DNA of 64,000 bases from Coriobacteriia bacterium (GTDB lineage Bacteria; Actinomycetota; Coriobacteriia; Coriobacteriales; UBA8131). The notes beneath the pieces were generated by a model. That model saw only the letters and a program-made list of their open reading frames with translations, did no database searches and was not told where the DNA came from. Position numbers and translations under genes: made by a program. Location of the stretch: positions 38,877-102,876 of the forward strand of contig WRHU01000007.1 in NCBI GenBank assembly GCA_009783085.1. The letters are read 5' to 3'. Of the stretch, positions 1 through 10,638 are shown one piece after another. Positions within the stretch are counted from its first letter, which is position 1; each line of letters starts with the position of its first letter.

Positions 1-2137
<2,137 letters not shown>

Positions 2138-2142
2138 TTTTT

Positions 2143-3147
2143 ATGTCCTTTGAGTCATTTATTAAACAAGAGAGTGCCAGGGTTGACGAGGTTTTAGCCG
2201 CCTATTTTGAGAAAGGCGAACACCCTGACATCGACCAGTATCTTTATGGGCCGCTTGCAGCTTACAGTGCCAATGGCGGCAAGCGGCATCGCCCGCTCAT
2301 TTGTGAGCTGGCCTGTGGGGCGGTTGGGGGCGATGCCGCTTTGGCAAGCGCCGCAGCGGCAGCCATCGAGCATTTTCATACGGCCGCGCTTATACACGAC
2401 GATATAGCAGACGAATCTACGCTGCGGCGCGGCAACCCTTGCTTGCACCTTACGCAAGGGGAGGGCTTGGCGATAAACGCCGGAGACCTTGCGCTCTCCT
2501 TGGTTACAGGCAGCGTTTTGGACGACGACCGTCTTGATGATACAACAAAAATTCGGGTACTCAACGAGCTGGTATTTATGACCACCCGCACCATTGAGGG
2601 GCAAGCTCTTGATATAGGCTGGGCGCGCGACGGACGCTTTGATTTGACCATTGAGGACTACCTCACCATGGCAACACGCAAAACAGCTTACTACTCTGGC
2701 GGAACGCCTCTTGCCGTTGGTGCTATTATTGGTGGCGGAACCGAGGAGCAAATCGAAACCCTGCGTTCATTTGGCATGGCCTGTGGTTTGGCGTTCCAAA
2801 TCCAAGATGACCTGCTCAATCTTATTGGCTCAAAAGAGGCTTCAGGCAAAGACTTTAGAAGCGATATTACCGAGGGAAAGCGCACGTTGGTTGCGGTTCA
2901 CGCCCTGCAACATTCGCCCCAGTCAAGCGAGCTTGCGGCAATTCTTGCCTCGCATACCACTACCGCTACTATGCTTTCGTGTGCGGTAGAGATCATGCAA
3001 GAGGCAGGGTCGATAGACTTTGCGCGCGATTATGCAACGGGTCTGGTTAACAAGGCAAAGGCCGAACTCAGCACGGCCCTGCCAGAAAGCGACGCAAAGA
3101 AACTGCTTCTTTCAATGGCGGAGTTTTTTATCGTTCGCATGAACTGA
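2143..3147 (+). CDS. Polyprenyl diphosphate synthase (trans, long-chain type)
   Basis: Condenses isopentenyl diphosphate onto an allylic diphosphate to make a prenyl chain. The 334-residue protein shows GGKRHRP for substrate binding, the first Asp-rich motif HDDIADE and the second QIQDDLLN. The fifth residue before the first DD is Ala, as in E. coli octaprenyl synthase IspB, not the bulky aromatic of farnesyl synthases. From this I infer a long-chain product such as a menaquinone side chain. Its last 36 bases overlap the 3' end of the convergent transporter gene. A UbiA-type prenyltransferase later in the window could use the product. Confidence 0.9.
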   Translation: MSFESFIKQESARVDEVLAAYFEKGEHPDIDQYLYGPLAAYSANGGKRHRPLICELACGAVGGDAALASAAAAAIEHFHTAALIHDDIADESTLRRGNPCLHLTQGEGLAINAGDLALSLVTGSVLDDDRLDDTTKIRVLNELVFMTTRTIEGQALDIGWARDGRFDLTIEDYLTMATRKTAYYSGGTPLAVGAIIGGGTEEQIETLRSFGMACGLAFQIQDDLLNLIGSKEASGKDFRSDITEGKRTLVAVHALQHSPQSSELAAILASHTTTATMLSCAVEIMQEAGSIDFARDYATGLVNKAKAELSTALPESDAKKLLLSMAEFFIVRMN

Positions 3148-4035
3148 GAGAGCTTTAAGCACATCTTTTGCCTGCGACAGCACAATGCCAGCAAGCACAA
3201 TAACAACGCCGAGAAAAACAAGTGGCGAGATTTTGTCGCCCATAAAAAGCATTACGCACAAAATGCCGCTCGGCAATTCGCTTGAGGCCATAATGGTTGC
3301 CAGACCATTGGGTAGGTGCGGCGCACTGTAGGCGATAAGAAAAACGGGGAGCAGTATTCCCATCATACCGAGCGCTAAGCTGGGCATGAGCAGGTCGCCG
3401 TTGGTGAGGTTGGGCGCAAGTGTTTCGGTAAAAAAGCTCGGATAAATAACAAGTGCGATTATGAAGCTTCCAATGGTGGTAAAAAGAGTACGATTGACAG
3501 CGGGCACTCCAGCGGCTGCCTTGCCACTTGCCACCAGAAACGCCGTATAGAACACGGCAGAGAGAAACCCAAAAAGAACGCCTATGACATTAAGGGGCTC
3601 AGGTCCTGTTTCTAAAACGCCCGTTGCAAGTATTGTTCCGAGCATGATAACCAGCACTGAAATAATGGTCATTGCTGGCGGAAACGTGCGCTCACGCACT
3701 GCTTGAACTACCACGCCCATCCACACAAATTGAAAGAGGAGGGTAAGGGCGGTCGCAGAAGGAATAAGGCTTATCGCTTGATAATAAAAGAAACTGACGC
3801 CTGCTGCCAAAAATCCAACGCCAAGAAGCTGCAAGAGAGCCTTGGGTGCGACCTTTCGTCTAAAAAAGATGAGCACCACCAGTGCCAGCGCCAGAGAGCC
3901 AAGGAAGTATTGAAGCCCAAGAACTTGCGTGGGCGAGATGCCTTGTGCATAAATGACGCGCACCAAGGGCACAACAACACCATAGCAGCAGCCAGCCGCA
4001 AACATAATAAGTGAATATCTGAGTGTTTTAGACAT
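3112..4035 (-). CDS. EamA/DMT-family membrane transporter
   Basis: A 307-residue inner-membrane protein with about ten hydrophobic helices arranged as two EamA repeats (one beginning near LIMFAAGCCYG, the second near PLNVIGVLFGFLSAVFY). The family exports or imports small metabolites such as amino acids or purines; substrate cannot be read from sequence. The gene is on the strand opposite its neighbours and shares 36 bases tail-to-tail with the prenyl synthase. The ATG has only a weak ribosome binding site. Confidence 0.85.
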   Translation of the reverse strand: MSKTLRYSLIMFAAGCCYGVVVPLVRVIYAQGISPTQVLGLQYFLGSLALALVVLIFFRRKVAPKALLQLLGVGFLAAGVSFFYYQAISLIPSATALTLLFQFVWMGVVVQAVRERTFPPAMTIISVLVIMLGTILATGVLETGPEPLNVIGVLFGFLSAVFYTAFLVASGKAAAGVPAVNRTLFTTIGSFIIALVIYPSFFTETLAPNLTNGDLLMPSLALGMMGILLPVFLIAYSAPHLPNGLATIMASSELPSGILCVMLFMGDKISPLVFLGVVIVLAGIVLSQAKDVLKALSVHANDKKLRH

Positions 4036-4093
4036 ACAAGTATCTTACAATAAGATAAGCATAGCAACGGCCCTAATCGAGGAGTAGAGCTAC

Positions 4094-5380
4094 ATGACCA
4101 AAGAACCCATGTTTGAAACCGCAGTTCCCGCCGAGCGCGCACTGCTGGTAGGAATAGAGCGTCCGTTTGCCGAGTGGTCGTGTGAGGAGTCGCTGCTTGA
4201 GCTTGAGCGTCTTGTTGATACGGCAGGTGCCGAGGTGGTGGGCACGGTTACGCAGCGCCTAAAAACGCCCAATACCCGCACACTGGTGGGCAAGGGCAAG
4301 GTCACAGAAATTGCCGCAACGGCAACCGTTCTTAAGGCTGGCGTCATTATTTTTGATGACGAGCTTACGCCTACGCAGCAATCCAATCTTGAGCAAGACA
4401 TAAAGGGCGTAAAAATTATCGACCGTACCGCACTCATTCTTGATATTTTTGCCCTGCACGCTACCAGCAGGGAGGGTCGTTTGCAGGTGCGCCTTGCGCA
4501 AAACCAGTATCTGTTGCCCCGTTTGCGAGGCATGTGGGAGCATCTTGCGTCAAACCGCATGGGCGGCGGTGTAGGTTCAAGATTTGGTGAGGGAGAAAGT
4601 CAGCTTGAGGTTGACCGCAGAATGGTACGCAAGCGCATTGAGCATATTCGCACCGAGCTTGCCAAGGTTCAAAGCGAGCGTGCCACACAACGCAAGGCAC
4701 GTCTTGGTTCAGGGATTTTTCGGGTTGCTTTAGCGGGCTACACCAATGCGGGCAAATCAAGTTTGCTCAATTTTCTTACCGACGCAAATGCCCTTGTTTA
4801 CGACAAGCTCTTTGCCACCTTGGATTCCACTACGCGCAAACTTGTTTTGCCCGACGGACGCGAAATGACCCTGACCGACACAGTAGGCTTTATCCAAAAA
4901 CTTCCCACCACGTTGGTGGAGTCCTTCAAATCGACGCTTGATGAGATAACCAACGCAGACCTTATTCTGCACGTTGTTGACGCAAGCTCTCCGCATCAAA
5001 ATGCTCAGATGCAGGCGGTGTTAGATACGCTTGAGCAAATTGGTGCCCATGGCGTACCGCAGGTTTTGGTATTTAACAAGTGCGATGCGATAGATGAGTC
5101 GCAGCGAGAGCTTATAGCGCAAAGGAACCCGCAAGGCTTATTTGTTTCTGCCTTGACGGGGCAGGGGAGCGAGGAGCTGCTCGCGCGCATTGAGCAGGTG
5201 GCAAACGCCGCAAGTGTGGTTATGAAAGCGTGCATTCCATTTGACAAAGGTGCGCTGGTAAAGCTTGCCCACGAAAGTTGCACGGTTATAAGCGAGGAGT
5301 ATGAGGAAGCGGGCACTATCTTACAGCTGCGTGTGCCGCCTGCGCTTACCGCCCGCTTTGAGCCTTATGTGCAGAAATAA
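4094..5380 (+). CDS. hflX: Ribosome-associated GTPase HflX
   Basis: A GTPase that binds the 50S subunit or 70S ribosome and is linked to rescue or splitting of stalled ribosomes under stress. The 428-residue protein has the HflX N-terminal domain (GKGKVTEIAA, FDDELTPTQQSNLE, DRTALILDIFA), a coiled-coil region around residues 170-200, and a G domain with P-loop AGYTNAGKS, switch DSTTRK, DTVGFI and base-specificity NKCD, followed by SALTG. The ATG is preceded by GAGGAG. It stands alone between a convergent transporter and convergent lexA. Confidence 0.95.
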   Translation: MTKEPMFETAVPAERALLVGIERPFAEWSCEESLLELERLVDTAGAEVVGTVTQRLKTPNTRTLVGKGKVTEIAATATVLKAGVIIFDDELTPTQQSNLEQDIKGVKIIDRTALILDIFALHATSREGRLQVRLAQNQYLLPRLRGMWEHLASNRMGGGVGSRFGEGESQLEVDRRMVRKRIEHIRTELAKVQSERATQRKARLGSGIFRVALAGYTNAGKSSLLNFLTDANALVYDKLFATLDSTTRKLVLPDGREMTLTDTVGFIQKLPTTLVESFKSTLDEITNADLILHVVDASSPHQNAQMQAVLDTLEQIGAHGVPQVLVFNKCDAIDESQRELIAQRNPQGLFVSALTGQGSEELLARIEQVANAASVVMKACIPFDKGALVKLAHESCTVISEEYEEAGTILQLRVPPALTARFEPYVQK

Positions 5381-5414
5381 CTGTCTTGCTGTTACCTGTT
5401 TGGAAAAGGCGAGC

Positions 5415-6068
5415 CTAAAGCGTTCTTAGCAAGGCTACAACTTTGCCCAAGATAATGGCATCGGTGGTATAAATGGGATCCATTGAGGGGTTTTCTGGCT
5501 GGAGGCGAATGCAATCGCTTTCTCGGTAAAAGGTCTTTACCGTTGCCTCATCTTCCAAAAGCGCAACAACAATGTCACCGTTATCAGCGGTGGGCTGCTC
5601 GCGCACCACAATATAGTCCCCGTCCATAATGCCTGCTTCAATCATGGACTCTCCCTTAATGGTGAGCATAAACGAGCCCGTATCTCCCACCACTTGCGTG
5701 GGCAGCGTAAGGGTTTCCTCCACGTTTTCATCGGCATAGATGGGCGTGCCAGCTGCAACGTTTCCAACAACAGGCAGGCGTACGGTTGAGCGCTCAAGCT
5801 CGTGCAGGCGCTCGGCGGCTCCGGCGTTTTCATCTGCCACTGGTTCGTCATCTAAAATTACAATGGCACGAGCCGAGGTGGGGTCGCGCTTGATAAGCCG
5901 CTTGTTCTCCAGAGAACGGAGATGGGCGTGAACAGTCGACGAGGACGAAAGCCCCACGGCAGCACCTATCTCACGCACGCTCGGCGGATAGCCATTTTTC
6001 GCACTGGAACGCTTAAGAAACGCCAAGACCTCTTGCTGACGTTTTGTGAGGTTTTCATTCGACGACAT
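5415..6068 (-). CDS. lexA: SOS repressor LexA
   Basis: Represses SOS genes and self-cleaves when stimulated by RecA filaments. The frame opens at a TTG at 6095, but GAGAGGAG lies just before the ATG at 6068, which gives a 217-residue protein of normal length. It has an N-terminal winged helix (residues 1-65), the cleavage site Ala106-Gly107 in NVAAGTP, catalytic Ser141 in KGESMIEAG and Lys178 in EATVKTF. All features needed for autocleavage are present. SOS-box-like sites lie in its promoter, so it is autoregulated like relatives. It converges on hflX. Confidence 0.97.
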   Translation of the reverse strand: MSSNENLTKRQQEVLAFLKRSSAKNGYPPSVREIGAAVGLSSSSTVHAHLRSLENKRLIKRDPTSARAIVILDDEPVADENAGAAERLHELERSTVRLPVVGNVAAGTPIYADENVEETLTLPTQVVGDTGSFMLTIKGESMIEAGIMDGDYIVVREQPTADNGDIVVALLEDEATVKTFYRESDCIRLQPENPSMDPIYTTDAIILGKVVALLRTL

Positions 6069-6094
6069 GGTTACTCCTCTCAGAAGTTTTTTCA

Positions 6095-6123
6095 ATTATA
6101 CCCTAGTTCTAAAAAAAATGAAA
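6095..6123 (-). promoter_or_regulatory. lexA promoter
   Basis: On the minus strand a perfect TATAAT (6095-6100) is preceded at 17 bases by TTTCAT (6118-6123). The -35 hexamer overlaps the SOS-like site at 6121-6132, which fits autorepression. The promoter assignment is inference from consensus. Confidence 0.6.
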
Positions 6124-6132
6124 CAAATGTTC
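6121..6132. promoter_or_regulatory. SOS box-like site 1
   Basis: AAACAAATGTTC matches the Gram-positive SOS consensus GAACnnnnGTTC at 7 of 8 positions and overlaps the lexA -35 element. Confidence 0.6.
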
Positions 6133-6141
6133 TATTTTCGC

Positions 6142-6170
6142 TTGCATCAAACGAATGTTCGGTGTAGTAT
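6142..6170 (+). promoter_or_regulatory. Promoter of the divergent microprotein gene
   Basis: TTGCAT (6142-6147), a 17-base spacer and TAGTAT (6165-6170). SOS-like site 2 sits inside the spacer and site 3 lies just past the expected start point, an arrangement expected to be shut by LexA. Confidence 0.55.
6149..6160. promoter_or_regulatory. SOS box-like site 2
   Basis: AAACGAATGTTC, flanked by G on the right, matches GAACnnnnGTTC at 7 of 8 positions. It lies between the -35 and -10 of the rightward promoter. Confidence 0.6.
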
Positions 6171-6182
6171 ATCATATATAAG

Positions 6183-6196
6183 CGAACTTGTGTTCG
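6183..6196. promoter_or_regulatory. SOS box 3 (perfect)
   Basis: CGAACTTGTGTTCG is a full palindromic match to the Gram-positive/actinobacterial LexA site, including the flanking C and G. It lies just downstream of the rightward start point. Confidence 0.8.
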
Positions 6197-6277
6197 GAAT
6201 AGGCGTTCGATTTTGAGAGTTTTTGTGAGTTTAGTGAGTTACCTGAGGCCGAGCGAAGCTAAGAGAAGGAGTGGAAG

Positions 6278-6427
6278 ATGAAAGCTTTTTTGAATGAGAT
6301 TTTGTATGCGGAAAAAGAGGTAGGTCTTGAGTTTAGAGGTGTTACGTTCCAGCAAAAGGTTTTGCTGGTGGCGGCAGCTACTGCTTTTATGGCAGCGTCG
6401 ATGTATTTGATTGCAGTTGTTTCCTAG
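6278..6427 (+). CDS. SOS-controlled 49-residue membrane microprotein
   Basis: A short frame starting at ATG with AAGGAG six bases upstream (6267-6272). The product has a charged N-terminal half (MKAFLNEILYAEKEVGLEFR) and one hydrophobic segment at residues about 27-49 ending two residues after VAV, so it looks like a single-pass membrane protein with a cytoplasmic N-terminus. It is divergent from lexA and downstream of three SOS-box-like sites. Known genes in this position include yneA of Bacillus, divS of Corynebacterium and Rv2719c/chiZ of Mycobacterium, which are SOS-induced cell-division inhibitors; Caulobacter SidA is another single-TM SOS inhibitor. I see no sequence similarity strong enough to call it one of these. 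The division role is inference from position. Confidence 0.75.
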   Translation: MKAFLNEILYAEKEVGLEFRGVTFQQKVLLVAAATAFMAASMYLIAVVS

Positions 6428-6501
6428 GGCGCAAAGCTCTTCATATATAAGGTTTCCCAAGGCATAAAGGCCTTAGGGTAGCGAAATAGCGCTGAGACGC
6501 C

Positions 6502-6577
6502 GAGATGCCGAGCGGTTGAGATGCCGAGCGGTTGAGATGCCGAGCGGTTGAGATGCCGGGATGCCGAGCGGTCTGTG
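6502..6577. repeat. 16-bp tandem repeat
   Basis: Three perfect copies of GAGATGCCGAGCGGTT (6502-6549), followed by a degenerate copy. Seen from the minus strand the array begins about 8 bases after the stop codon of the OPT transporter gene. Confidence 0.9.
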
Positions 6578-8305
6578 CTAAATGCCCGCTACGGCAACGA
6601 GGCCTCCTACAACTGTTATGAGTGCAATAATGATGCCAGCAATGGACTCGCCTGCAAGCAAGCCCGAGGCAAGCACCAGAGGATTTTCGCTTTTTGACCA
6701 CGCAGGCGCTATGAGCTTTACGATAAATCGAATCAGCGCACCAAGGGCAATGGTAAGCGAGAGATGGAAAGGAAGATAAATACCAAGACCCAAGGTAATA
6801 ACAGGAGCGCCCAAGAGATAGAGGCCAACACCAACGAGAAGCCCCACAACAAAGGCAGGCAGGTTGGGAATACCTCCTACGAGCGCACTCACGGCCGCCG
6901 CCTGAGGAGCGACAAATTCATTTCCTGGCCCAAAACTTTCTGGTCCGTAAGCAGAAACCAAAAGAACCACCACACCGGCAGCAACAACAGCACCAATAAT
7001 GCCACCGATGCCCTCGCCAATCCACTGAGCACGAGGATTGGTCTTAAGTATTTGTCCTGCCTTGAAGTCGTTCATAAGGTCGCCAACAAAACCGCAGCAA
7101 ACCGTGACCGTTGCGGCGACTAAAAACGCCTCAACGCCACCAATCTGGGTGACGAGCGCCACTACGAGCAAAACAATGAGCCCAAAGACCTCCATAGGAT
7201 TAAGCCCAGCTTGTCCCGTGCTTTGCGCAGACATGGTCATAACAACCCAGACGAGCACAACAACAATAAGAGCGGCAAGAAGTCCCCAGTTAAGAACAAA
7301 CGCCATGACAAGAGCAAGAGCGGCAACAACAAAAGGAGCCCAGCGCATACGCACCATGCTACCCGTTCCTTCGGGAGCCTTGGAGTCGTTTTTTGAGGCT
7401 TTGCTGGCATCTTTATTGGTGACACCACCCGTGTTGCTCGCTGAGCCCTTGCCTGCCAGCAATGATTTTGCCAGAGGCACAATTTTTGGTAGAACAATTT
7501 TTATAACAATACCAATGCCGCAGCCAATCATGACTCCTATGCCAAGACTCATTTTGATGCCTTGCCCTGTAACAACATCCCATAAACCAGTCGCAGAACC
7601 TCCTGCAACAACCCCAAAATCTCCAATCAGTGCACCAATGAACCAAACCAGTGCTGCAAGCGGAGGAATCATAAAGCCGAGGGCAAGTGCCATCGGCGAA
7701 CACCAAACGCCAAAACTAATGCCTCCCTGCGCAATGCCGGGTAACTTAAGTCCCCCAAAAATTGTTTGTGGGATTGCTCCAAACCAGTCACGCACGACGG
7801 CAAAGAAAGCCGAGAAGCCCAAACCACCAAATAGAAGTGTTGCTTTGTGACCACCCGAATCGCCAGCCTCGAGGGTTTCGGCTGCTCCTGTTCCAACCAC
7901 GTAGGGCAACTTGGAATCCTCAATAAAGTATTTTCGAAACAAAGCCGTGCCTATCCAACCAAGCGTTACACCACACAAAGCGCAAAGGATAATAGTCCAT
8001 AAAGGTACGTCTGCATTGGGCATAAGCATATAGATACCTGGAATGGTAAATGCGAGGCCTCCAGCAACCATCGCGCCAGCGGTCATAACGGTTGCCGAAA
8101 CGTTTGCCTCGTTAATGTTAGTTTTTTTGCCAAAAAGCCCAAATAACTTGAGCGCAAATAACGCGAACAAAACTGCAAAGAAAATCGGCCAGGGCAGTGC
8201 CCCCAGCTTGAGCGCCACGTATACCGACGAGGCGGTAATAACCACACAGCCGACTATACCGATAATAATGCCACGCAGGGTAAACTGCTCGTTAAAAGGA
8301 CGCAT
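6578..8305 (-). CDS. OPT-family oligopeptide/metal-chelate transporter
   Basis: A large polytopic membrane protein of about 575 residues with 12 or more hydrophobic helices. The N-terminal part (RGIIIGIVGCVVITASSVYV, NINEANVSATVMTAG, KLPYVVGTGAAETLEAG) matches the OPT superfamily, which imports oligopeptides or siderophore-like chelates by proton coupling. A Ser/Lys-rich cytoplasmic loop (SASNTGGVTNKDASKASK) separates two halves. The frame opens at a GTG at 8332; the ATG at 8305 is preferred because AAAGAGAGAGA precedes it and family members start near RPFNEQFTLRG. Substrate unknown. It is flanked by divergent punA and has its own unit. Confidence 0.85.
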   Translation of the reverse strand: MRPFNEQFTLRGIIIGIVGCVVITASSVYVALKLGALPWPIFFAVLFALFALKLFGLFGKKTNINEANVSATVMTAGAMVAGGLAFTIPGIYMLMPNADVPLWTIILCALCGVTLGWIGTALFRKYFIEDSKLPYVVGTGAAETLEAGDSGGHKATLLFGGLGFSAFFAVVRDWFGAIPQTIFGGLKLPGIAQGGISFGVWCSPMALALGFMIPPLAALVWFIGALIGDFGVVAGGSATGLWDVVTGQGIKMSLGIGVMIGCGIGIVIKIVLPKIVPLAKSLLAGKGSASNTGGVTNKDASKASKNDSKAPEGTGSMVRMRWAPFVVAALALVMAFVLNWGLLAALIVVVLVWVVMTMSAQSTGQAGLNPMEVFGLIVLLVVALVTQIGGVEAFLVAATVTVCCGFVGDLMNDFKAGQILKTNPRAQWIGEGIGGIIGAVVAAGVVVLLVSAYGPESFGPGNEFVAPQAAAVSALVGGIPNLPAFVVGLLVGVGLYLLGAPVITLGLGIYLPFHLSLTIALGALIRFIVKLIAPAWSKSENPLVLASGLLAGESIAGIIIALITVVGGLVAVAGI

Positions 8306-8501
8306 ACCAATCTCTCTCTTTCTCTTTGACACTTTGACGCTTCTTGTGGTTTGAACCTTGAATCGTTTGCTTTGTTGTAGCTAGAGCTTTTGAAAAGAAA
8401 CAGTATACTAGAATACCTACCGAGAACACCAATGCGGGCGACTGATTAACCAAAACCCTCATGCGAGCGAGCAGCCAAGCCGAGTGGCAAAAGGAGAAAT
8501 C

Positions 8502-9572
8502 GTGGCTTTTGTGAAAGACGGAAAAGAAAACCCAACTTTGACCGAGCGTATACAAGAAGCAGTGGCTGTGCTTGCGCCTGTCCTTGACGCAGCCGCCAGC
8601 AAAGAAGCTGACACCTCGCATGGCACAGCGCATGACGAAGCGCATGGCACCCCGCCCCGCACCGCGCCCAGCGAAGCACGTCCTCGCACAGTCCTCATTC
8701 TGGGTTCTGGTCTGGGCGAACTTGCCACCGAGATTAAAGCTTCCGTAGAAATCTCCTACGAGGAAATACCTTACTGCAAAACTGCGGGAGCGCCTGGGCA
8801 TCAGGGTTCATTTATCGTAGGCACTCTAGCAGGCACCAACACGGCAGGCACCAACATGCCAAGCAGCGATACAGCAGGCAGCACCACGGCAACCGGCGAT
8901 ACGGCAGGCACCAACATGCCAAGCAGCGATACGACAGTCAGCAATACAGCAGGCACCACCAAGGCAGGCACCGAGATTATTTGCCTCAAAGGACGCCTGC
9001 ACACTTATGAAGGCCACACGCCGCTTGAAACCACCTTTCCTCTTTTGGTGGCCCATGCACTTGGCGCACAAAACCTTATTGTTACCAATGCGGCGGGCGC
9101 TGTCAACAAGAGTTTTGAGGTGGGCGATCTCATGCTCATTACCGACCATATTAACTTTACGGGAAGCTCGCCCGTTACGCTCAGCAAAGAAAACGACCTT
9201 ATCACGAGCTTCTTTGACATGACCAACGCTTATGCGCCCACGTGGCAAAATCGAGTGCGCCACGCCGCCCAAGAACTCAACTGCACCCTTCGAGAAGGCG
9301 TTTATTTGGGAGTGCGTGGTCCCGCCTTTGAAACTCCGGCAGAAATACGGGCTTTTCGCTCGCTTGGCGCCGATGCAGTGGGCATGTCCACTGTCCATGA
9401 GGTAACAATGGCACGGGCTCTTGGCATGGAGGTGTGTGGCATCTCGCTGCTTTCAAACATGGCCGCCGGCATTCTCGACAAGCCCATCACGCCTGCAGAA
9501 GTCAACGAGGCAGCCGCCGCCAGTGCGGACATTCTCTCCAAACTTATCAAAAAAATTGTCGTTTCCTCGTAA
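8502..9572 (+). CDS. Purine nucleoside phosphorylase with low-complexity insert
   Basis: Trimeric-type PNP: cleaves purine nucleosides with phosphate for salvage. GTG at 8502 is chosen because AAAAGGAG lies 5 bases before it; an earlier in-frame GTG at 8484 lacks a site. Family motifs: LILGSGLG (residues 65-72), GAPGHQG, LKGRLHTYEGH, TNAAGAVN, GPAFETPAEIR, GADAVGMSTVHEV. Unusually, residues about 108-157 are a Thr/Gly/Ala/Ser-rich stretch replacing a short beta-hairpin loop, built on a 60-base duplication. The N-terminus (residues 30-62) is also extended and low complexity. The core residues look intact, so activity is likely. Confidence 0.93.
   Translation: MAFVKDGKENPTLTERIQEAVAVLAPVLDAAASKEADTSHGTAHDEAHGTPPRTAPSEARPRTVLILGSGLGELATEIKASVEISYEEIPYCKTAGAPGHQGSFIVGTLAGTNTAGTNMPSSDTAGSTTATGDTAGTNMPSSDTTVSNTAGTTKAGTEIICLKGRLHTYEGHTPLETTFPLLVAHALGAQNLIVTNAAGAVNKSFEVGDLMLITDHINFTGSSPVTLSKENDLITSFFDMTNAYAPTWQNRVRHAAQELNCTLREGVYLGVRGPAFETPAEIRAFRSLGADAVGMSTVHEVTMARALGMEVCGISLLSNMAAGILDKPITPAEVNEAAAASADILSKLIKKIVVSS
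8841..8932 (+). repeat. 60-bp in-frame tandem duplication inside PNP
   Basis: A 32-base identical segment occurs at 8841-8872 and 8901-8932, exactly 60 bases apart, encoding TAGTNMPSSDT twice. The intervening halves have diverged (GSTTATGD). The period is a multiple of three, so the frame is preserved. Confidence 0.9.
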
Positions 9573-9769
9573 TTCGGCATAATTTCCTCCTGATTGTGGC
9601 TCACTAAGGGCCTCTCAGCCTGTACAATAGAAGCAGAACTTTTACAAGAGTGCGCAAGGAACTTTGCGCGAGCTCTTGGCAGCATTGTTATGAAGCTGTG
9701 CAAGAAGCTGTGCACGTTTGAGGAGTGCTCTTTCGGCTTACCAGTAAGCCATGGGAGAAAGGACCTACG

Positions 9770-10519
9770 ATGAGCGAAGAACTTGATGTACTTATCCGCG
9801 AGGCGGATAAAAAGAAAGCAGAGCTCGGCATCAAAGAAGCGCAAACACCTGAGGCTGTAGAAGCGTATCAGGAGCGCTTTTTATATTCGAGCATTTATAA
9901 CTCGCTTGCTATTGAGGGCAACGAGCTTACCGAGGCAGAGGTTCAGCACACGCTGACCACCAATGAGGTTATCGCTGGCAAGTCGCTTACCGACCATCTT
10001 TGTGTGGTGGGCTATCGCAATGCGACGCTGTTGGCGCGTCAATATGCCGATGCGCAGGTACGCATAAGCGAACACGAGATTCGTAAGCTGCACGCACAGC
10101 TTTTGATTGACCAGCAAGAAGCCGGGGGAGAGTACCGCAGCTACAATCTTATGATACGCGGACATCGTCCCACGTCGTATGAAAAAATTGGTTACAAAAT
10201 GTTGCAGTTGGTCGATGGATTTTCCGCCAAAGTTGAGGAGGGCGAGCACCCTATTGAGGCGATTGCCTTCTCTCACTTGCGTTTGGAAAAAATCCATCCC
10301 TTTGGCGACGGCAATGGGCGCGTTGGTCGTCTTTTGGTAAACGTAATGCTTGAAGAGGCGGGGTATCCAGCCGTTATATTCCCCTTTGAGGAAAAAGAAG
10401 CATACTATGCGGCTCTTGCAGCATACGACGGTCTGAAAGGTAATCCAGATATTGTGCCCATGCAAACCTTCTTGGCAAAACGTGTTGTTGCGCAGCTTGA
10501 TGAATTGCTGGCGTTGTGA
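9770..10519 (+). CDS. Fic-family protein with N-terminal inhibitory helix
   Basis: Likely adenylyltransferase (AMPylator) or a related NMP transferase. ATG at 9770 is chosen because GAGAAAGGA precedes it; this gives 249 residues. The Fic motif HPFGDGNGRVGR spans residues 176-187 and is complete, including the catalytic His. An inhibitory motif of the [ST]xxxE[GN] type is present as SLAIEG (residues 45-50), placing it among class II proteins that carry their own inhibitor. A Fic/DOC N-terminal domain (LYSSIYNS) precedes it. No separate antitoxin gene adjoins. Targets cannot be deduced. Confidence 0.92.
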   Translation: MSEELDVLIREADKKKAELGIKEAQTPEAVEAYQERFLYSSIYNSLAIEGNELTEAEVQHTLTTNEVIAGKSLTDHLCVVGYRNATLLARQYADAQVRISEHEIRKLHAQLLIDQQEAGGEYRSYNLMIRGHRPTSYEKIGYKMLQLVDGFSAKVEEGEHPIEAIAFSHLRLEKIHPFGDGNGRVGRLLVNVMLEEAGYPAVIFPFEEKEAYYAALAAYDGLKGNPDIVPMQTFLAKRVVAQLDELLAL

Positions 10520-10549
10520 ATTGCTGGCGTTGTAAATTGCTGGCGCTGT
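10502..10549. repeat. 16-bp tandem repeat over the fic stop codon
   Basis: Three copies of GAATTGCTGGCGTTGT (10502-10517, 10518-10533, third with two changes at 10534-10549). The first copy encodes the last residues of the Fic protein and the stop codon spans the junction. Confidence 0.9.
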
Positions 10550-10638
10550 AAGGCACCACATTAAAGCACCGTTTTGTTTGCGCTGTTGTTGCACTGTTGT
10601 TTGCATCGCTATAGGAAACTGTTGTAAGGCGTTTAATC

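Noticed and set aside
3112..3147. The convergent 36-base overlap as an assembly error
   Set aside because: Both proteins have plausible family-length ends; small tail-to-tail overlaps are common.
7038..7850. Open frame of 270 codons antisense to the OPT transporter
   Set aside because: Pro/Thr/Ser-rich, as expected from the reverse of hydrophobic codons; no start signal.
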